The notes below the pieces were generated by a model that saw nothing but the letters and a program-made list of their open reading frames with translations, was not told the origin of the DNA and did no database searches. A stretch of 64,000 nucleotides of DNA from Pseudooceanicola atlanticus (lineage in GTDB: Bacteria; Pseudomonadota; Alphaproteobacteria; Rhodobacterales; Rhodobacteraceae): contig NZ_AQQX01000002.1 in the NCBI RefSeq assembly GCF_000768315.1, positions 62,001 through 126,000 on the forward strand. The letters are read 5' to 3'. Each line of letters opens with the position of its first letter. Position 1 is the stretch's first letter. The translations under genes were made by a program, and so were the position numbers. This document shows positions 35,401 to 44,285 of this stretch, one piece after another.

Positions 35401-36052
35401 GCAGCATCAGCGGCGCGCCCATTTCCAGCTGCACCGGGCCAGAGACTCGGTTGGACGTACCGACGCGGTCTGCCGGCGTCAGCTCCAGCCCGTCGATGGG
35501 CCATTCCAGCCCGTCCGAGCATCCGCTGACCGGACCCAGCGGATAAAGCGACAGCCAGGACCCGACCTCGGCCTGAAGCCGCAGGCGCGGCGGGCAGAGG
35601 CAGACGATATCCTCGGGCCCGACAAGGATGCAGGGCCGGTCCGGGTGGCGCGCCAGCACCGTCATCGCCGCCAGCTGATGATCCAGCCGCGCCCCGTGAA
35701 ACCCGACGCCCACCACGACCGGCGCGCGGACCGCCCGCAGCGCCTTGTCGAAATCCGTCGTTTCCTGTTCCGCGACCCGGTGCAGCACCGACGGGTCGAG
35801 CCGCGCGCGGTCCGCATCCGACAGGCTGTCGAAGTCGCCGATCACCGCCGCCGGGGCCAGCCCGGCCGCAATCGCCAGCCCCGCACCGCCATCCGCGGCG
35901 ACGACAGGGGCCTGCCCAAGCGCCCCGATCGCCAGCATATCGCGCAAAACCCCTTGCGTGTCCGCCGTCCTGGCCCCGCCCAGAAGCAGGACAGGCCCAT
36001 CTGTGCTAACAAGGGGTTGAATAGAATCACGTGGGTTTATGTCGGATGTCAT
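35318..36052 (-). CDS. Thiamine diphosphokinase (thiamine pyrophosphokinase)
   Basis: A 244-residue enzyme converting thiamine plus ATP to thiamine diphosphate. The ADGGAGLAIAAGL, VIGDFDSLSD and TTDFDKAL segments are the conserved catalytic and substrate-binding motifs of the thiN family. The ATG at 36052 was chosen because the family N-terminus begins shortly before the VLLLGGA strand; the frame runs on to 36232 without conserved sequence. The C-terminal 20 residues (RPLLEALSRSDARWPARAG) extend past the usual end into the antisense of the EamA gene. Confidence 0.88.
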   Translation of the reverse strand: MTSDINPRDSIQPLVSTDGPVLLLGGARTADTQGVLRDMLAIGALGQAPVVAADGGAGLAIAAGLAPAAVIGDFDSLSDADRARLDPSVLHRVAEQETTDFDKALRAVRAPVVVGVGFHGARLDHQLAAMTVLARHPDRPCILVGPEDIVCLCPPRLRLQAEVGSWLSLYPLGPVSGCSDGLEWPIDGLELTPADRVGTSNRVSGPVQLEMGAPLMLLILPRPALRPLLEALSRSDARWPARAG

Positions 36053-36215
36053 TGTTCTCGATTTCGGTCTGAAGTGGACGGGTACCACAGAATTGTCACA
36101 AAATGAGACGACCTGTTCCTTAGATTCGGACCTGTTCGGGCGCATCGTCCAAAGCCAGAGGTGGAAATAAGACCAATCCCGCCCCGAGTGGTAGAGACAA
36201 AGAGCGAGAAGTAAC

Positions 36216-39158
36216 GTGGCTGAGTCAAACAAAATCCTGACCGTGTCTTATGGCACGTTCTCCTGCACGCTTGAGGGTTTCGACGACGCCTTCACGACGA
36301 TGAAAGCCATTGCGGAATACTTCCGTGACCTGGCCGCGGATGATCGCTTTTTCGGGGCGGAACCGCCGACCCCTGATCCCGACCTGCTGGCCCAGCTGGC
36401 CAGCCGCACCGCCGCCCGCCGGATCGAGGCCCGCCACAGCGAGGACGGAATCGTCCTGCGCCAGGGCGACGACGCCCCCGCCGAAGAGAAGGCCGAGGCC
36501 CCGAAGGCAGAGGCCCCCGCAGAGGCCCCTGTTGCCAAGGCACCGGTCGCAGAGCCGGAAGCGCCTGCCGAAGATGTCGCAGACGATGCCGATGACGTGA
36601 ACGAAGACGACATCGCCACCGACATCACCGAAGACGACGTCGAAGAAGAGGTCGTGGCAGAGGATGACGCCGCCGAGGATGAGGCACTCGACACCGCCCT
36701 CGCCGACGTGATCGCCGAAGCCGACGCAGAAGACGCCACCGCAGATATCGACGCGACCGAAGCCGAGGCCGAAGTGGCCGCGGAAGAGATCGCCGAGGCT
36801 GACGAAGACACCGAGATCGCCGCCGAAGCCGAAGTTGAAGCCGCAGCCGACATCGAAGCCGACGACCTGGCAGACGCCATCGCCGAGGACGAGGTCGAGG
36901 CGGCCACCCAAGACGAACCCGTCGCCCAGAACCCCGCCCCGCAGCCGCAGCCCCGCGTGCAGCCCCGTATCGCGGTGCCGTCCCGCGCGGCCTCGATCAC
37001 CCCGGCGCGTCCCCGCGTGCAGGTGACCGGCGCGACCCGTCCGGCCCGCCTGGGCCAGGCACGCCCGACCCCGACCGTGCATCCCGACGCCAATTCCGTC
37101 GCCGCCAAGCTGCAGCGCATCCGCGAAGTCGTATCCAAGGACCGCGTCGCACCGATGCCCGATTTCAGCGAAGACCAGCATGCGGAAGAGGCGGATTTCG
37201 AGGAAACCGATGCCTTCCTCGAGGACAATTTCGAGAACGAGACGACCCCGGCCGAGGACCTGACTGACGCCGCTCTCGCGGAAATCGCCGACGAGGCTGT
37301 CGCTGACGAAGACATGGTCGAAGAGACCGTGACCGAAGCCGAAGACGACGTCGCAGCCGAGGCCGAAGAGGCCACCGCAGAGGACGATTCCGAGGACGAT
37401 GACGACTTCACCGAAGCCGACATCGCCAAGATCGCCGAGATGGAGTTCGATTACGACGACGAAGACGAGGATGACAGCGTCGAGGCTTATGCCGAAGACG
37501 CGCCCGCAATCGCCGATATCGACGATGCAGATGCCGACGCCACGCTGGCCGCCATCGACGCCCATATGCGCCAGCAGGACGACGATGGGGACACCGATAA
37601 GGCCGTTGCCGACAGCGACGACGCCGAGGGCGATATCGATCTCTCTGCCGCCATGGCCATCGCCAATGCCGAGGGTGAAGATACCGCCGAGGACGAGGCC
37701 GTCAGCGAAGAAGACACCATCGCTGCCGTGATCGCCGCTGAGGCGGAGGATGAGGACGACGCCGACCTCTGGCTCGATGACGAAGACGATTTCGAGGACG
37801 CCGCCGAAGCGGACGACGCGGACGAGGTCGAGGCCTACGATGACACGTTCGACGCGGAAGACGCCGACGACGACGCCCAGGATGACGAAGCCTGGCTCGA
37901 CGATGAGGACGACGAAGAGCCTGCAGCAGCCGCGCCGGCCCCCGAAGCGCCCCGCCCCGCCGCTGCCGCGCCCCGCGTGGTCAAGGTCAAGCGCCGCGAC
38001 TTCGAAGCCGCGCTTCAGGACGGCACGCTGGAAGAAGATGACGACGCCGAGGACGAGGACGACGGCCCGCTTTCGACCCGCACCCTGGACCTGGGCGAAA
38101 GCAGCCTGAGCCCCGAGGACGAGGCAGAGCTTCAGCAGGAGCTTCTGGCCCTCGAAGCCGAGATCGCCCGCGACTCCGGTGCCGATCCGTCCGAACCCGC
38201 CCCCGCCGCAGCGGCCCCCAAGGCCGAAGCCCAGCCCGAAGAGGACTGGTCCTACGACGAGGACGAGGATGACGACGACCTGATGGACGCCGGCGAATCC
38301 TGGGACGATGAAGCCTGGGACGACGACGAGGACGATGAGGATGTGGCCGAGGCCCCCGCCCCGGTTCAGCCCGTCACCCCGCGCCGCCAGCGCCTGCTGG
38401 ATACCGGGTCGGAAAACGACATGGACCGCATCCTGGCCGAAACCAACCACCAGCTGGGCGATACCGACGGCACCCGCCGCCGCTCTGCCATCGCGCATCT
38501 GCGCGCTGCCGTGGCCGCCACCAAGGCGGAAAAGCAGGCCGGCTCCGATCTGGCAGAACCGGATGAGGAAGAGGATACCGACGCCTATCGCGAGGACCTG
38601 GCCCAGGTCGTGCGCCCCCGCCGTCCCGCCGTCAAACCGGCCGGCGACACCCCGGCGCGCCGCACCGAGGACCGCCCGGCCCCGCTGAAACTGGTCGCCG
38701 AACAGCGCGTCGACATGACCGAAGCGGCCCCCGCCGGCCCGGTCCGTCCCCGCCGCATCCGCGTCGCCGACATCGCCAAGCAGGAAGAAGAAGCCGAACG
38801 CGCCATCGCCCGCCGCGAGGCCGATTCCGATCACGACGCCGACAAGCATGCGCAGGCCGCGGCCGCCCATGCCGCGTCCTTCACGGAGTTCGCCGCCCGC
38901 GTCGGTGCCGTCGATCTGCCCGACCTGCTGGAAGCCGCGGCCTCCTACCTCGCCTTCGTCGAGGAGCGCGAGCAGTTCTCCCGCCCGCAGCTGATGACCA
39001 AGGTTCGCCAGGTCGAGCAGGAGGATTTCAACCGCGAGGACAGCCTGCGCCATTTCGGCCGCCTGCTGCGCGAAGGCAAGCTGCGCAAGGTTGCCGGCGG
39101 TCGCTTCGCGGTCTCCGACCGGATCAACTTCCGCCCCGAGGAGCGCGCGGTCTCCTGA
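36216..39158 (+). CDS. Very large, extremely acidic Ala/Asp/Glu-rich protein with conserved ends
   Basis: A 980-residue protein of unknown function. About 70 N-terminal residues are a folded conserved module (ILTVSYGTFSCTLEGFDDAF, then MKAIAEYFRDLAADDRFFGA), and about 100 C-terminal residues look like a winged-helix or small helical domain (LPDLLEAAASYLAFVEEREQ, then a segment ending GRLLREGKLRKV). Between them run some 700 residues of low complexity, dominated by Asp, Glu and Ala (EDDDDFTEADIAKIAE, DAEDADDDAQDDEAW), with a short basic/Pro-rich island near 245-300. No signal peptide or TM segment is seen. Homologues in other alphaproteobacteria are sometimes labelled chemotaxis or hypothetical proteins; I would not assign a function. 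Confidence 0.75.
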   Translation: MAESNKILTVSYGTFSCTLEGFDDAFTTMKAIAEYFRDLAADDRFFGAEPPTPDPDLLAQLASRTAARRIEARHSEDGIVLRQGDDAPAEEKAEAPKAEAPAEAPVAKAPVAEPEAPAEDVADDADDVNEDDIATDITEDDVEEEVVAEDDAAEDEALDTALADVIAEADAEDATADIDATEAEAEVAAEEIAEADEDTEIAAEAEVEAAADIEADDLADAIAEDEVEAATQDEPVAQNPAPQPQPRVQPRIAVPSRAASITPARPRVQVTGATRPARLGQARPTPTVHPDANSVAAKLQRIREVVSKDRVAPMPDFSEDQHAEEADFEETDAFLEDNFENETTPAEDLTDAALAEIADEAVADEDMVEETVTEAEDDVAAEAEEATAEDDSEDDDDFTEADIAKIAEMEFDYDDEDEDDSVEAYAEDAPAIADIDDADADATLAAIDAHMRQQDDDGDTDKAVADSDDAEGDIDLSAAMAIANAEGEDTAEDEAVSEEDTIAAVIAAEAEDEDDADLWLDDEDDFEDAAEADDADEVEAYDDTFDAEDADDDAQDDEAWLDDEDDEEPAAAAPAPEAPRPAAAAPRVVKVKRRDFEAALQDGTLEEDDDAEDEDDGPLSTRTLDLGESSLSPEDEAELQQELLALEAEIARDSGADPSEPAPAAAAPKAEAQPEEDWSYDEDEDDDDLMDAGESWDDEAWDDDEDDEDVAEAPAPVQPVTPRRQRLLDTGSENDMDRILAETNHQLGDTDGTRRRSAIAHLRAAVAATKAEKQAGSDLAEPDEEEDTDAYREDLAQVVRPRRPAVKPAGDTPARRTEDRPAPLKLVAEQRVDMTEAAPAGPVRPRRIRVADIAKQEEEAERAIARREADSDHDADKHAQAAAAHAASFTEFAARVGAVDLPDLLEAAASYLAFVEEREQFSRPQLMTKVRQVEQEDFNREDSLRHFGRLLREGKLRKVAGGRFAVSDRINFRPEERAVS

Positions 39159-39210
39159 CCCCGCGCGCCCGGCCAGCCAGCTTGGCCGCGCCGCACAGAC
39201 CCACTCGCAA

Positions 39211-39247
39211 GGGCCCGGATGGAGGATTTCATACCTCCGCCGGGCCC
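39211..39247 (+). terminator. Hairpin terminator of the acidic protein gene
   Basis: GGGCCCGGATGGAGG (39211-39225) pairs with CCTCCGCCGGGCCC (39234-39247) with a mismatch/bulge around an ATTTCATA loop, followed by TCTGCCTTT. The tail is only moderately T-rich. The ATG at 39219, a possible start of the next gene, lies inside this hairpin, which argues against its use. Confidence 0.65.
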
Positions 39248-39344
39248 TCTGCCTTTCCCCGCCTGGCGCGCAAACTGCGCATGTCCCGCAAATCGCCGCC
39301 GAGGATTTCGGGAATCACTATCATCCCGCGCCCCCGCCGTTAGA

Positions 39345-40190
39345 TTGGTCCGACACGATCCAAATCTGCCCGAGGTCCGCGCCCTGCCCCGCCTGCTTCC
39401 TGCCCTTGCCCTCCTGCTGCTGGCCGACCAGGCCATGGCGCAGGTCGTCACCTCGACCCGCAAGGTCATCACGACCCGCCAGGACAGTGCCGAAGCCAGC
39501 TTGGACGACCTGACGACGCCGGGCCGATGGTCGCTGTCGCATCGCTGGGTCGAAGATGAATACGCCCTGTCCTATGGCGCACTGATCGCCGATCACGACG
39601 AACGGCGCAGCTACCGGCTCTGCCGCAACGACAGCGTCTCGGGGGGCGCCGATCCGGCACCGCTGTCGGTCTATATCGACGACACCGTCCTCGCGGGCGC
39701 CCGGCCCTATGCGCTGGATGCAGGGTCCTGCCTCGTCACCACCGCAGAGCGCATCGCGCTGCGCTATGACAGCCCCGTCCCGCCGCTGAGCGCCCCGCTG
39801 GAGGGCACGTTCACGGAAATCGACCCGCTGACCATGACCTCCTACGGGCTGGAACGGATCAGCCGCTGGGTCATGACCTGGGAAGACAGCGGCGCGCCCC
39901 TGCACGACGTGGTGCTGGTGAACGACCTGCCCGGCCGCTACCAGTTCTGCATCCGCGGCGGCTCTCCAAGCGCCGACGCGCGGCGCCAGCCCGCGGTGAC
40001 CGTGTCGCTGCGCGTCGACGGTGCAAGACTGCGCGCCTTCGACCAGCCCGTCACCTATGCCGCGCAGACCTGCACCAATATCGACGGCGCCACGATCTCG
40101 GTCGAGATCGCGGGCGCGGCGGGCGGCCTCAGCTATTTCAGCCTGAGCGGAGAGCTGTTCCGCCGCACGATGGACTACGACCCGGAGTGA
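39345..40190 (+). CDS. Secreted protein of unknown function
   Basis: A protein of about 281 residues with a signal peptide (LPRLLPALALLLLADQAMA, cut before QVVTS) and a mature part of mostly beta strands with several Cys (RLCRNDS, GSCLVTT, QFCIRGG, QTCTNID) that may pair. I do not recognise the family. The start is uncertain: TTG at 39345 gives a normal signal peptide, whereas the ATG at 39219 lies within the preceding terminator and would add an unlikely 42 residues. It ends near a bidirectional terminator. Confidence 0.6.
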   Translation: MVRHDPNLPEVRALPRLLPALALLLLADQAMAQVVTSTRKVITTRQDSAEASLDDLTTPGRWSLSHRWVEDEYALSYGALIADHDERRSYRLCRNDSVSGGADPAPLSVYIDDTVLAGARPYALDAGSCLVTTAERIALRYDSPVPPLSAPLEGTFTEIDPLTMTSYGLERISRWVMTWEDSGAPLHDVVLVNDLPGRYQFCIRGGSPSADARRQPAVTVSLRVDGARLRAFDQPVTYAAQTCTNIDGATISVEIAGAAGGLSYFSLSGELFRRTMDYDPE

Positions 40191-40227
40191 TCCCGGCCAA
40201 GCCCCGCCGCGCCGACCCTGGCAGCAC

Positions 40228-40268
40228 CAAAAAAGGGCGCCCCGGCCAGACCGAAGCGCCCTTTCTTG
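40228..40268. terminator. Bidirectional terminator
   Basis: AAAGGGCGC (40232-40240) and GCGCCCTTT (40256-40264) form a 9-bp stem with flanking A-run on the left and TTTCTTG on the right, closing both the rightward secreted-protein gene and the leftward enoyl-CoA hydratase gene. Confidence 0.8.
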
Positions 40269-40284
40269 TCAGCCCCGGAAGCCC

Positions 40285-41073
40285 TCAGAATTCCGGCTTG
40301 CGCCCTGCCATGTTGGCCGACACGATTTCGATCTGGTGCGCGCCGCCGATCAGCTTGGCCTGTTCGACGCTTTCCGCCATCAGCACGTCCGCCTCGCTCG
40401 CACCGCTTTCCGCGGTCGCGATCAGCGCCTTGGCCAGCCGCGTGGCCGACGGCGACTTGTCGGCAATCGCCGTCACGATCTCCAGCGCGCGGGCCTGCGG
40501 GTCTTCGGCGATCTCGGTGACAAAGCCCCAGTCGACGCCCTTTTCCGCCGGCACCGGTTCCGCGGTGTAGGTCATCAGGCGGATCACGTCGGACCGCATC
40601 AGCTTGGGCATCAGGACCATGCCGCCCATATCGGGGATCAGGCCCCACTTGGCCTCCATCACCGCGAATTTCGTGCCCGGCGCAGCGATACGCACATCCG
40701 CGCCCAGGGCCAGCTGGAACCCCGCGCCAAAGGCCACGCCCTGCACGGCGGCGATCACCGGCACCGGTACGTCGCGCCAGACCGTGGCCACGCGCTGCAT
40801 CAGGTTCGATGCGCCGTGGGTCCGGGCCACGATCCGGTCGGTCTGGTCCCCGCCCGAGGCATGTTTGCCAAACGACGCCACATCGAGCCCGGCGCAGAAC
40901 CCCTTGCCGGCGCCCGACAGCAGCACGGCGCGGATATCCTCGTTGCCGATCAGCGCCTCGCCGGCATCGACGATGGCCTGCGCCATGTCGGGATCGACGG
41001 CATTCATCTTGTCCGCCCGCGTCAGCGTCACATGGGCGACGTGGTCCCTGATTTCCGTGGTCACTCTGGCCAT
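40285..41073 (-). CDS. Enoyl-CoA hydratase/isomerase (crotonase) family protein
   Basis: A 262-residue crotonase-fold protein acting on an acyl-CoA. The CoA-binding and oxyanion-hole segments are visible (GAGKGFCAGLDVASFG and VQGVAFGAGFQLALGADVRI). The usual hydratase Glu pair is not obvious; the segment after the second motif reads GTKFAVMEAKWGLIPDMGG, so whether the reaction is hydration, isomerisation or another crotonase chemistry is open. The ATG at 41073 has GGGAGG upstream; the frame open to 41412 is a shadow of the aminotransferase region. Confidence 0.85.
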   Translation of the reverse strand: MARVTTEIRDHVAHVTLTRADKMNAVDPDMAQAIVDAGEALIGNEDIRAVLLSGAGKGFCAGLDVASFGKHASGGDQTDRIVARTHGASNLMQRVATVWRDVPVPVIAAVQGVAFGAGFQLALGADVRIAAPGTKFAVMEAKWGLIPDMGGMVLMPKLMRSDVIRLMTYTAEPVPAEKGVDWGFVTEIAEDPQARALEIVTAIADKSPSATRLAKALIATAESGASEADVLMAESVEQAKLIGGAHQIEIVSANMAGRKPEF

Positions 41074-41254
41074 GGCTATACCTCCCTCAACCTGGTTGGC
41101 GCCACTCTGCCCCCTCCCACCCGGAGAGGCCAGCCCGACGTTGCGGCGAGTTTGTCGCTGCGCTGCCGCATACGCCACGCTTGCCCGAACGACCCCGATC
41201 GGGCTATGCGCGCCGGAAACAGCGGCTCGTCGCGCCTGCAGAGAAGGATATGCC

Positions 41255-42367
41255 ATGCCCCCGCGCCTGACCAAACTGGCAGACAGCCTGCCGGCCACCG
41301 TGCCCTTCATCGGCCCCGAAACCCTGGAACGGGATCGCGGCACGGCCTTCCGGGCAAGGCTCGGCGCGAACGAGAACATCTTCGGCCCCAGCCCCCAGGC
41401 CCTGCAGGCCATGCGCGAGGCGGATGCGGAGATCTGGAAATACGGCGACGCACCCAGCCACGACCTACGCCACGCACTGGCAGCGCATCATGGCGTCGGG
41501 TTCGACAATATCGTGATCGGCGAAGGCATCGACGGGCTGCTGGGCTACGTCACCCGCCTGATGGTCGAGCCGGGCGATACCGTCGTCACCTCGGCCGGGG
41601 CCTACCCCACCTTCAACTACCACGTGAACGGCTACGGGGGGACGCTTTCCATGGTGCCCTATGCGGATGACAAGGAGGACCTGCCCTCCCTTATCGCCCG
41701 CGCCAACGAAACGGATGCCAAGCTTGTCTACATCGCCAATCCCGACAACCCGATGGGCAGCTACTGGACCGGTGCGGAGATTGCGGCGGCGCTGGACGAC
41801 CTGTCCGATGGCTGCCTGCTGGTGCTGGACGAGGCCTATTTCGAAACCGCCCCGCTGGACGCCACCCTGCCCCTGCCGGTGGAGGATCCGCGGGTCATCC
41901 GCCTGCGCACCTTCTCCAAGGCCTATGGCATGGCGGGCGCGCGGATCGGCTATGCGATCGGGGCCGCGCCGATCATCAACGCCTTCGAGAAGATCCGGCA
42001 TCATTTCGGCATGAACCGCTCCGCCCAGGCGGGCGCGCTGGCAGCGTTGCAGGATCAGCAGCACCTCGCCTGGGTGATCGACGCCGTTGCCGCCGCCAGG
42101 GACGAGATCGGCCGCATCGCCCGCGACAACGGCCTGACACCGCTGCCCTCGGCTACCAATTTCGTGACCGTGGACCTGGGCGCCGATGGCGACCTGTCCC
42201 GCGCGCTGGTGGCCAGCCTGGCCAAGCAGGGCGTCTTCATCCGCATGCCCTTCGTCGCCCCGCAGGACCGCTGCGTGCGGATCTCCTGCGGGCGGCCCGA
42301 AGACCTGGCCGTGCTGGAAAAGGTCCTGCCCTCCGCCCTGGCAGAGGCCCGCGCAAGCCTGGCCTGA
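41255..42367 (+). CDS. Class I/II PLP-dependent aminotransferase, HisC-like
   Basis: A 370-residue fold-type I aminotransferase. The N-terminal substrate/phosphate region (ANENIFGPSP) is the HisC-type ARLGANENIFG, the Asp-Tyr-like VLDEAY is present, and the Schiff-base lysine is in RTFSKAYGMAGAR. It resembles histidinol-phosphate aminotransferase but also general aromatic/other aminotransferases; a true hisC role is not proven, as no other his genes lie adjacent (hisD is 37 kb away). The ATG at 41255 follows AGAAGGA. It is divergent from the crotonase gene and followed by a small membrane protein gene. Confidence 0.85.
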   Translation: MPPRLTKLADSLPATVPFIGPETLERDRGTAFRARLGANENIFGPSPQALQAMREADAEIWKYGDAPSHDLRHALAAHHGVGFDNIVIGEGIDGLLGYVTRLMVEPGDTVVTSAGAYPTFNYHVNGYGGTLSMVPYADDKEDLPSLIARANETDAKLVYIANPDNPMGSYWTGAEIAAALDDLSDGCLLVLDEAYFETAPLDATLPLPVEDPRVIRLRTFSKAYGMAGARIGYAIGAAPIINAFEKIRHHFGMNRSAQAGALAALQDQQHLAWVIDAVAAARDEIGRIARDNGLTPLPSATNFVTVDLGADGDLSRALVASLAKQGVFIRMPFVAPQDRCVRISCGRPEDLAVLEKVLPSALAEARASLA

Positions 42368-42435
42368 TCAGATTTTGCGGTGATTTGCCGTCGGGATGCG
42401 CTACATTTCCTGCCATATAGCAGGACCTGAGACAG

Positions 42436-42612
42436 ATGAACGGAGATCACCGCCCCCGCGCCCCCGATTACACCGTGGCCGCCCTGGTCATGGGGTTCGT
42501 GAACCTGCTGTGGATTTTCGGCGTGATCTGGTCGCTCTACGGATTGCCCGCGGTGATGGCCGCAGGCTGGCTTCTGAACATTGGCATCGACCGCCTCCGC
42601 CCCCGTGACTGA
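42436..42612 (+). CDS. Small one-TM/two-TM membrane protein (58 residues)
   Basis: A short frame of 58 codons, MNGDHRPRAPDYTVAALVMG onward, with a strong hydrophobic segment (ALVMGFVNLLWIFGVIWSLY) and a second weaker one (GLPAVMAAGWLLNIGI). It starts 68 bases after the aminotransferase and ends RLRPRD. The composition and codon usage (third-position C/G) look coding, but with a weak ribosome site I cannot confirm it. Function unknown. Confidence 0.5.
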   Translation: MNGDHRPRAPDYTVAALVMGFVNLLWIFGVIWSLYGLPAVMAAGWLLNIGIDRLRPRD

Positions 42613-42634
42613 AGCCGCCGCCTGATCCAAAGGC

Positions 42635-42819
42635 GCGCCTGCGGCGCACACGATCTGATTTTGCTCACGCCGCAAGGGCGCTCAAGGGCGCTGCCCTTGA
42701 GAATCCCGGAGTATTTAACGCAAGGTGAAAAAGGGGCGCTGGTCCCCTGCTTCATCTTGCCAAAAATATTCCGGGGTAGCGCCCAAAGCGCAGCTTTGGG
42801 CGCCAGGGGCAGAGCCCCT
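42635..42819. repeat. Dispersed 3'-end repeat, copy 2
   Basis: A 185-base copy almost identical over most of its length to copy 1 at 30550-30720: it shares GCGCCTGCGGCGCACA, a TTTTGCTCACGCCGCAAGGG stretch, the palindrome AAGGGCGCTGCCCTTG, CCCGGAGTATTT, and a TGCTTCATCTTGCC block. On the minus strand it begins 8 bases after the alanine-glyoxylate aminotransferase stop. Confidence 0.85.
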
Positions 42820-42826
42820 TTCCGAC

Positions 42827-44026
42827 CTATCCGGCGGCGATGACCTCGGCCGCGGCGCTCAGCGCGTTCGGGCCGTGATGGACGCCGATCGCCTGCATCC
42901 CGGCTTCCAGCGTGCCCAGCATGCCCAGCACCATATGCGCGTTCAGGTGGCCCATATGGCCGATCCGGAAGAACCCGTCGCCATTGGGGTCCTCCTTCGT
43001 CGCCATGCCGAGGCCCAGGCCCAGCGTCACGCCGGCATTGTCCGCCACCCAGCGGCGCAGGGCGGCGCCGTTGCGTTCGCCCAGGCCAAGCGCCGTCACC
43101 GCGTGGGACCGCAGCGTCCGGTTGGCGACGTTCATCCGCAGGGCCCCGTTATCCTCGCCCCAGGCCTCGCAGGCCGCCCAGATCGCGCGGGACAGGGTGA
43201 CATGGCGCGCCCAGACGGTTTCGATCCCCTCGTCATGCAGGATGTCCAGCGCCGCCCGCAGACCGAAGAGGTGGTGGGTGGGCGCCGTGCCGCCGAAGAA
43301 ATTGTAGAAGAATTCCGGGTTGATGCGCGGCGTCCAGTCCCAGTAGCGCGACACGCGGGGCACGGCCTTGCGCGCCTCTTCCGCCTTTGCGTTGACGAAG
43401 ACGAAGGACAGGCCCGGCGGCACCATCAGACCCTTCTGCGACCCGGTCACGGCGATGTCCACGCCCCAGGCGTCCATCTCGAATTCCTCGCAGGCCATCG
43501 AGGCGATGCAATCGGCCATCAGCAGAGCCGGGTGGCCCGCCGCGTCCAGCGCCGCCCGCAGCGGGCGCGGATCGTTCAGCAGCGAGGTCGCGGTGTCGAC
43601 ATGGCTGAAAAGCACCGCCTTGTAGCCATGGCCGGTATCGGCGCGCAGCGCCTCTTCCAGACGGGCGGCGTCGATGCCCTCCTTGGTGCCGAAATCCAGC
43701 TTGGTGACGTCCAGTCCCAGACCTTCGGCCATGTCGGCCCAGCCATGGCCGAACCGGCCGGTGACACAGACCAGCACCTTGTCGCCGGTGCTGGCGATAT
43801 TGGCCAGGGACGCCTCCCAGGCGCCGTGGCCATTGGCGATGTAGATCGCGACCTTGCCCTCGGTCCGGGCGACCCGTTTCAGGTCGGGCACCATGCCCTG
43901 CACCATCGCCACGATGTCACCTTCGTAGATGTTGGGCGCGGGCTGGTGCATCGCCTGCAGCACCGCATCGGGCATGACGGAGGGACCGGGAATGGCAAGG
44001 TAGGGACGGCCGGCGGCAAGGGGCAT
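42827..44026 (-). CDS. Class V aminotransferase, alanine/serine--glyoxylate type
   Basis: A 399-residue fold-type I class V aminotransferase. The N-terminus (AIPGPSVMPDAVLQAM) and the PLP lysine K198 in VTGSQKGLMVPPG are as in alanine-glyoxylate and serine-glyoxylate aminotransferases, which move amino groups onto glyoxylate. An ATG at 44026 gives the usual family N-terminus; the frame opens 10 residues earlier. The dispersed repeat immediately follows its stop. Neighbour sdaA elsewhere in the window also handles serine, but no operon link exists. Confidence 0.88.
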   Translation of the reverse strand: MPLAAGRPYLAIPGPSVMPDAVLQAMHQPAPNIYEGDIVAMVQGMVPDLKRVARTEGKVAIYIANGHGAWEASLANIASTGDKVLVCVTGRFGHGWADMAEGLGLDVTKLDFGTKEGIDAARLEEALRADTGHGYKAVLFSHVDTATSLLNDPRPLRAALDAAGHPALLMADCIASMACEEFEMDAWGVDIAVTGSQKGLMVPPGLSFVFVNAKAEEARKAVPRVSRYWDWTPRINPEFFYNFFGGTAPTHHLFGLRAALDILHDEGIETVWARHVTLSRAIWAACEAWGEDNGALRMNVANRTLRSHAVTALGLGERNGAALRRWVADNAGVTLGLGLGMATKEDPNGDGFFRIGHMGHLNAHMVLGMLGTLEAGMQAIGVHHGPNALSAAAEVIAAG

Positions 44027-44285
44027 GGGACACCTGTCAGAATTTACGCCGCGCAAGTGTTAGCGGAGCCTCCGGCGGCGTCAATCGCTGCGGCGCGACC
44101 GGGCTGCGGCATTTGCGGCGACCGGCTTTGCAAAGTTGCAGGCCTCACTTCGCAAACCTGACCGTCCCGACGTCGCGCCCCGCCTTGCTTGCCACAGCCA
44201 CGGCGACACCCTAAATGGGGGGACCGGACCGATCCGGACGTGAAAGGCCAGCAGTGACAGGCCAGTTTCGAAAGGCCAGAACCGC

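Noticed and set aside
36225-39053. A 942-codon frame on the minus strand opposite the acidic protein gene
   Set aside because: GAC/GAG/GCC repeats on the coding strand read as Val/Leu/Gly-rich nonsense on the other; no start context or known fold was seen.
39219-39344. Start of the secreted protein gene at the ATG 39219
   Set aside because: That codon lies in a terminator hairpin and the added 42 residues precede the signal peptide.
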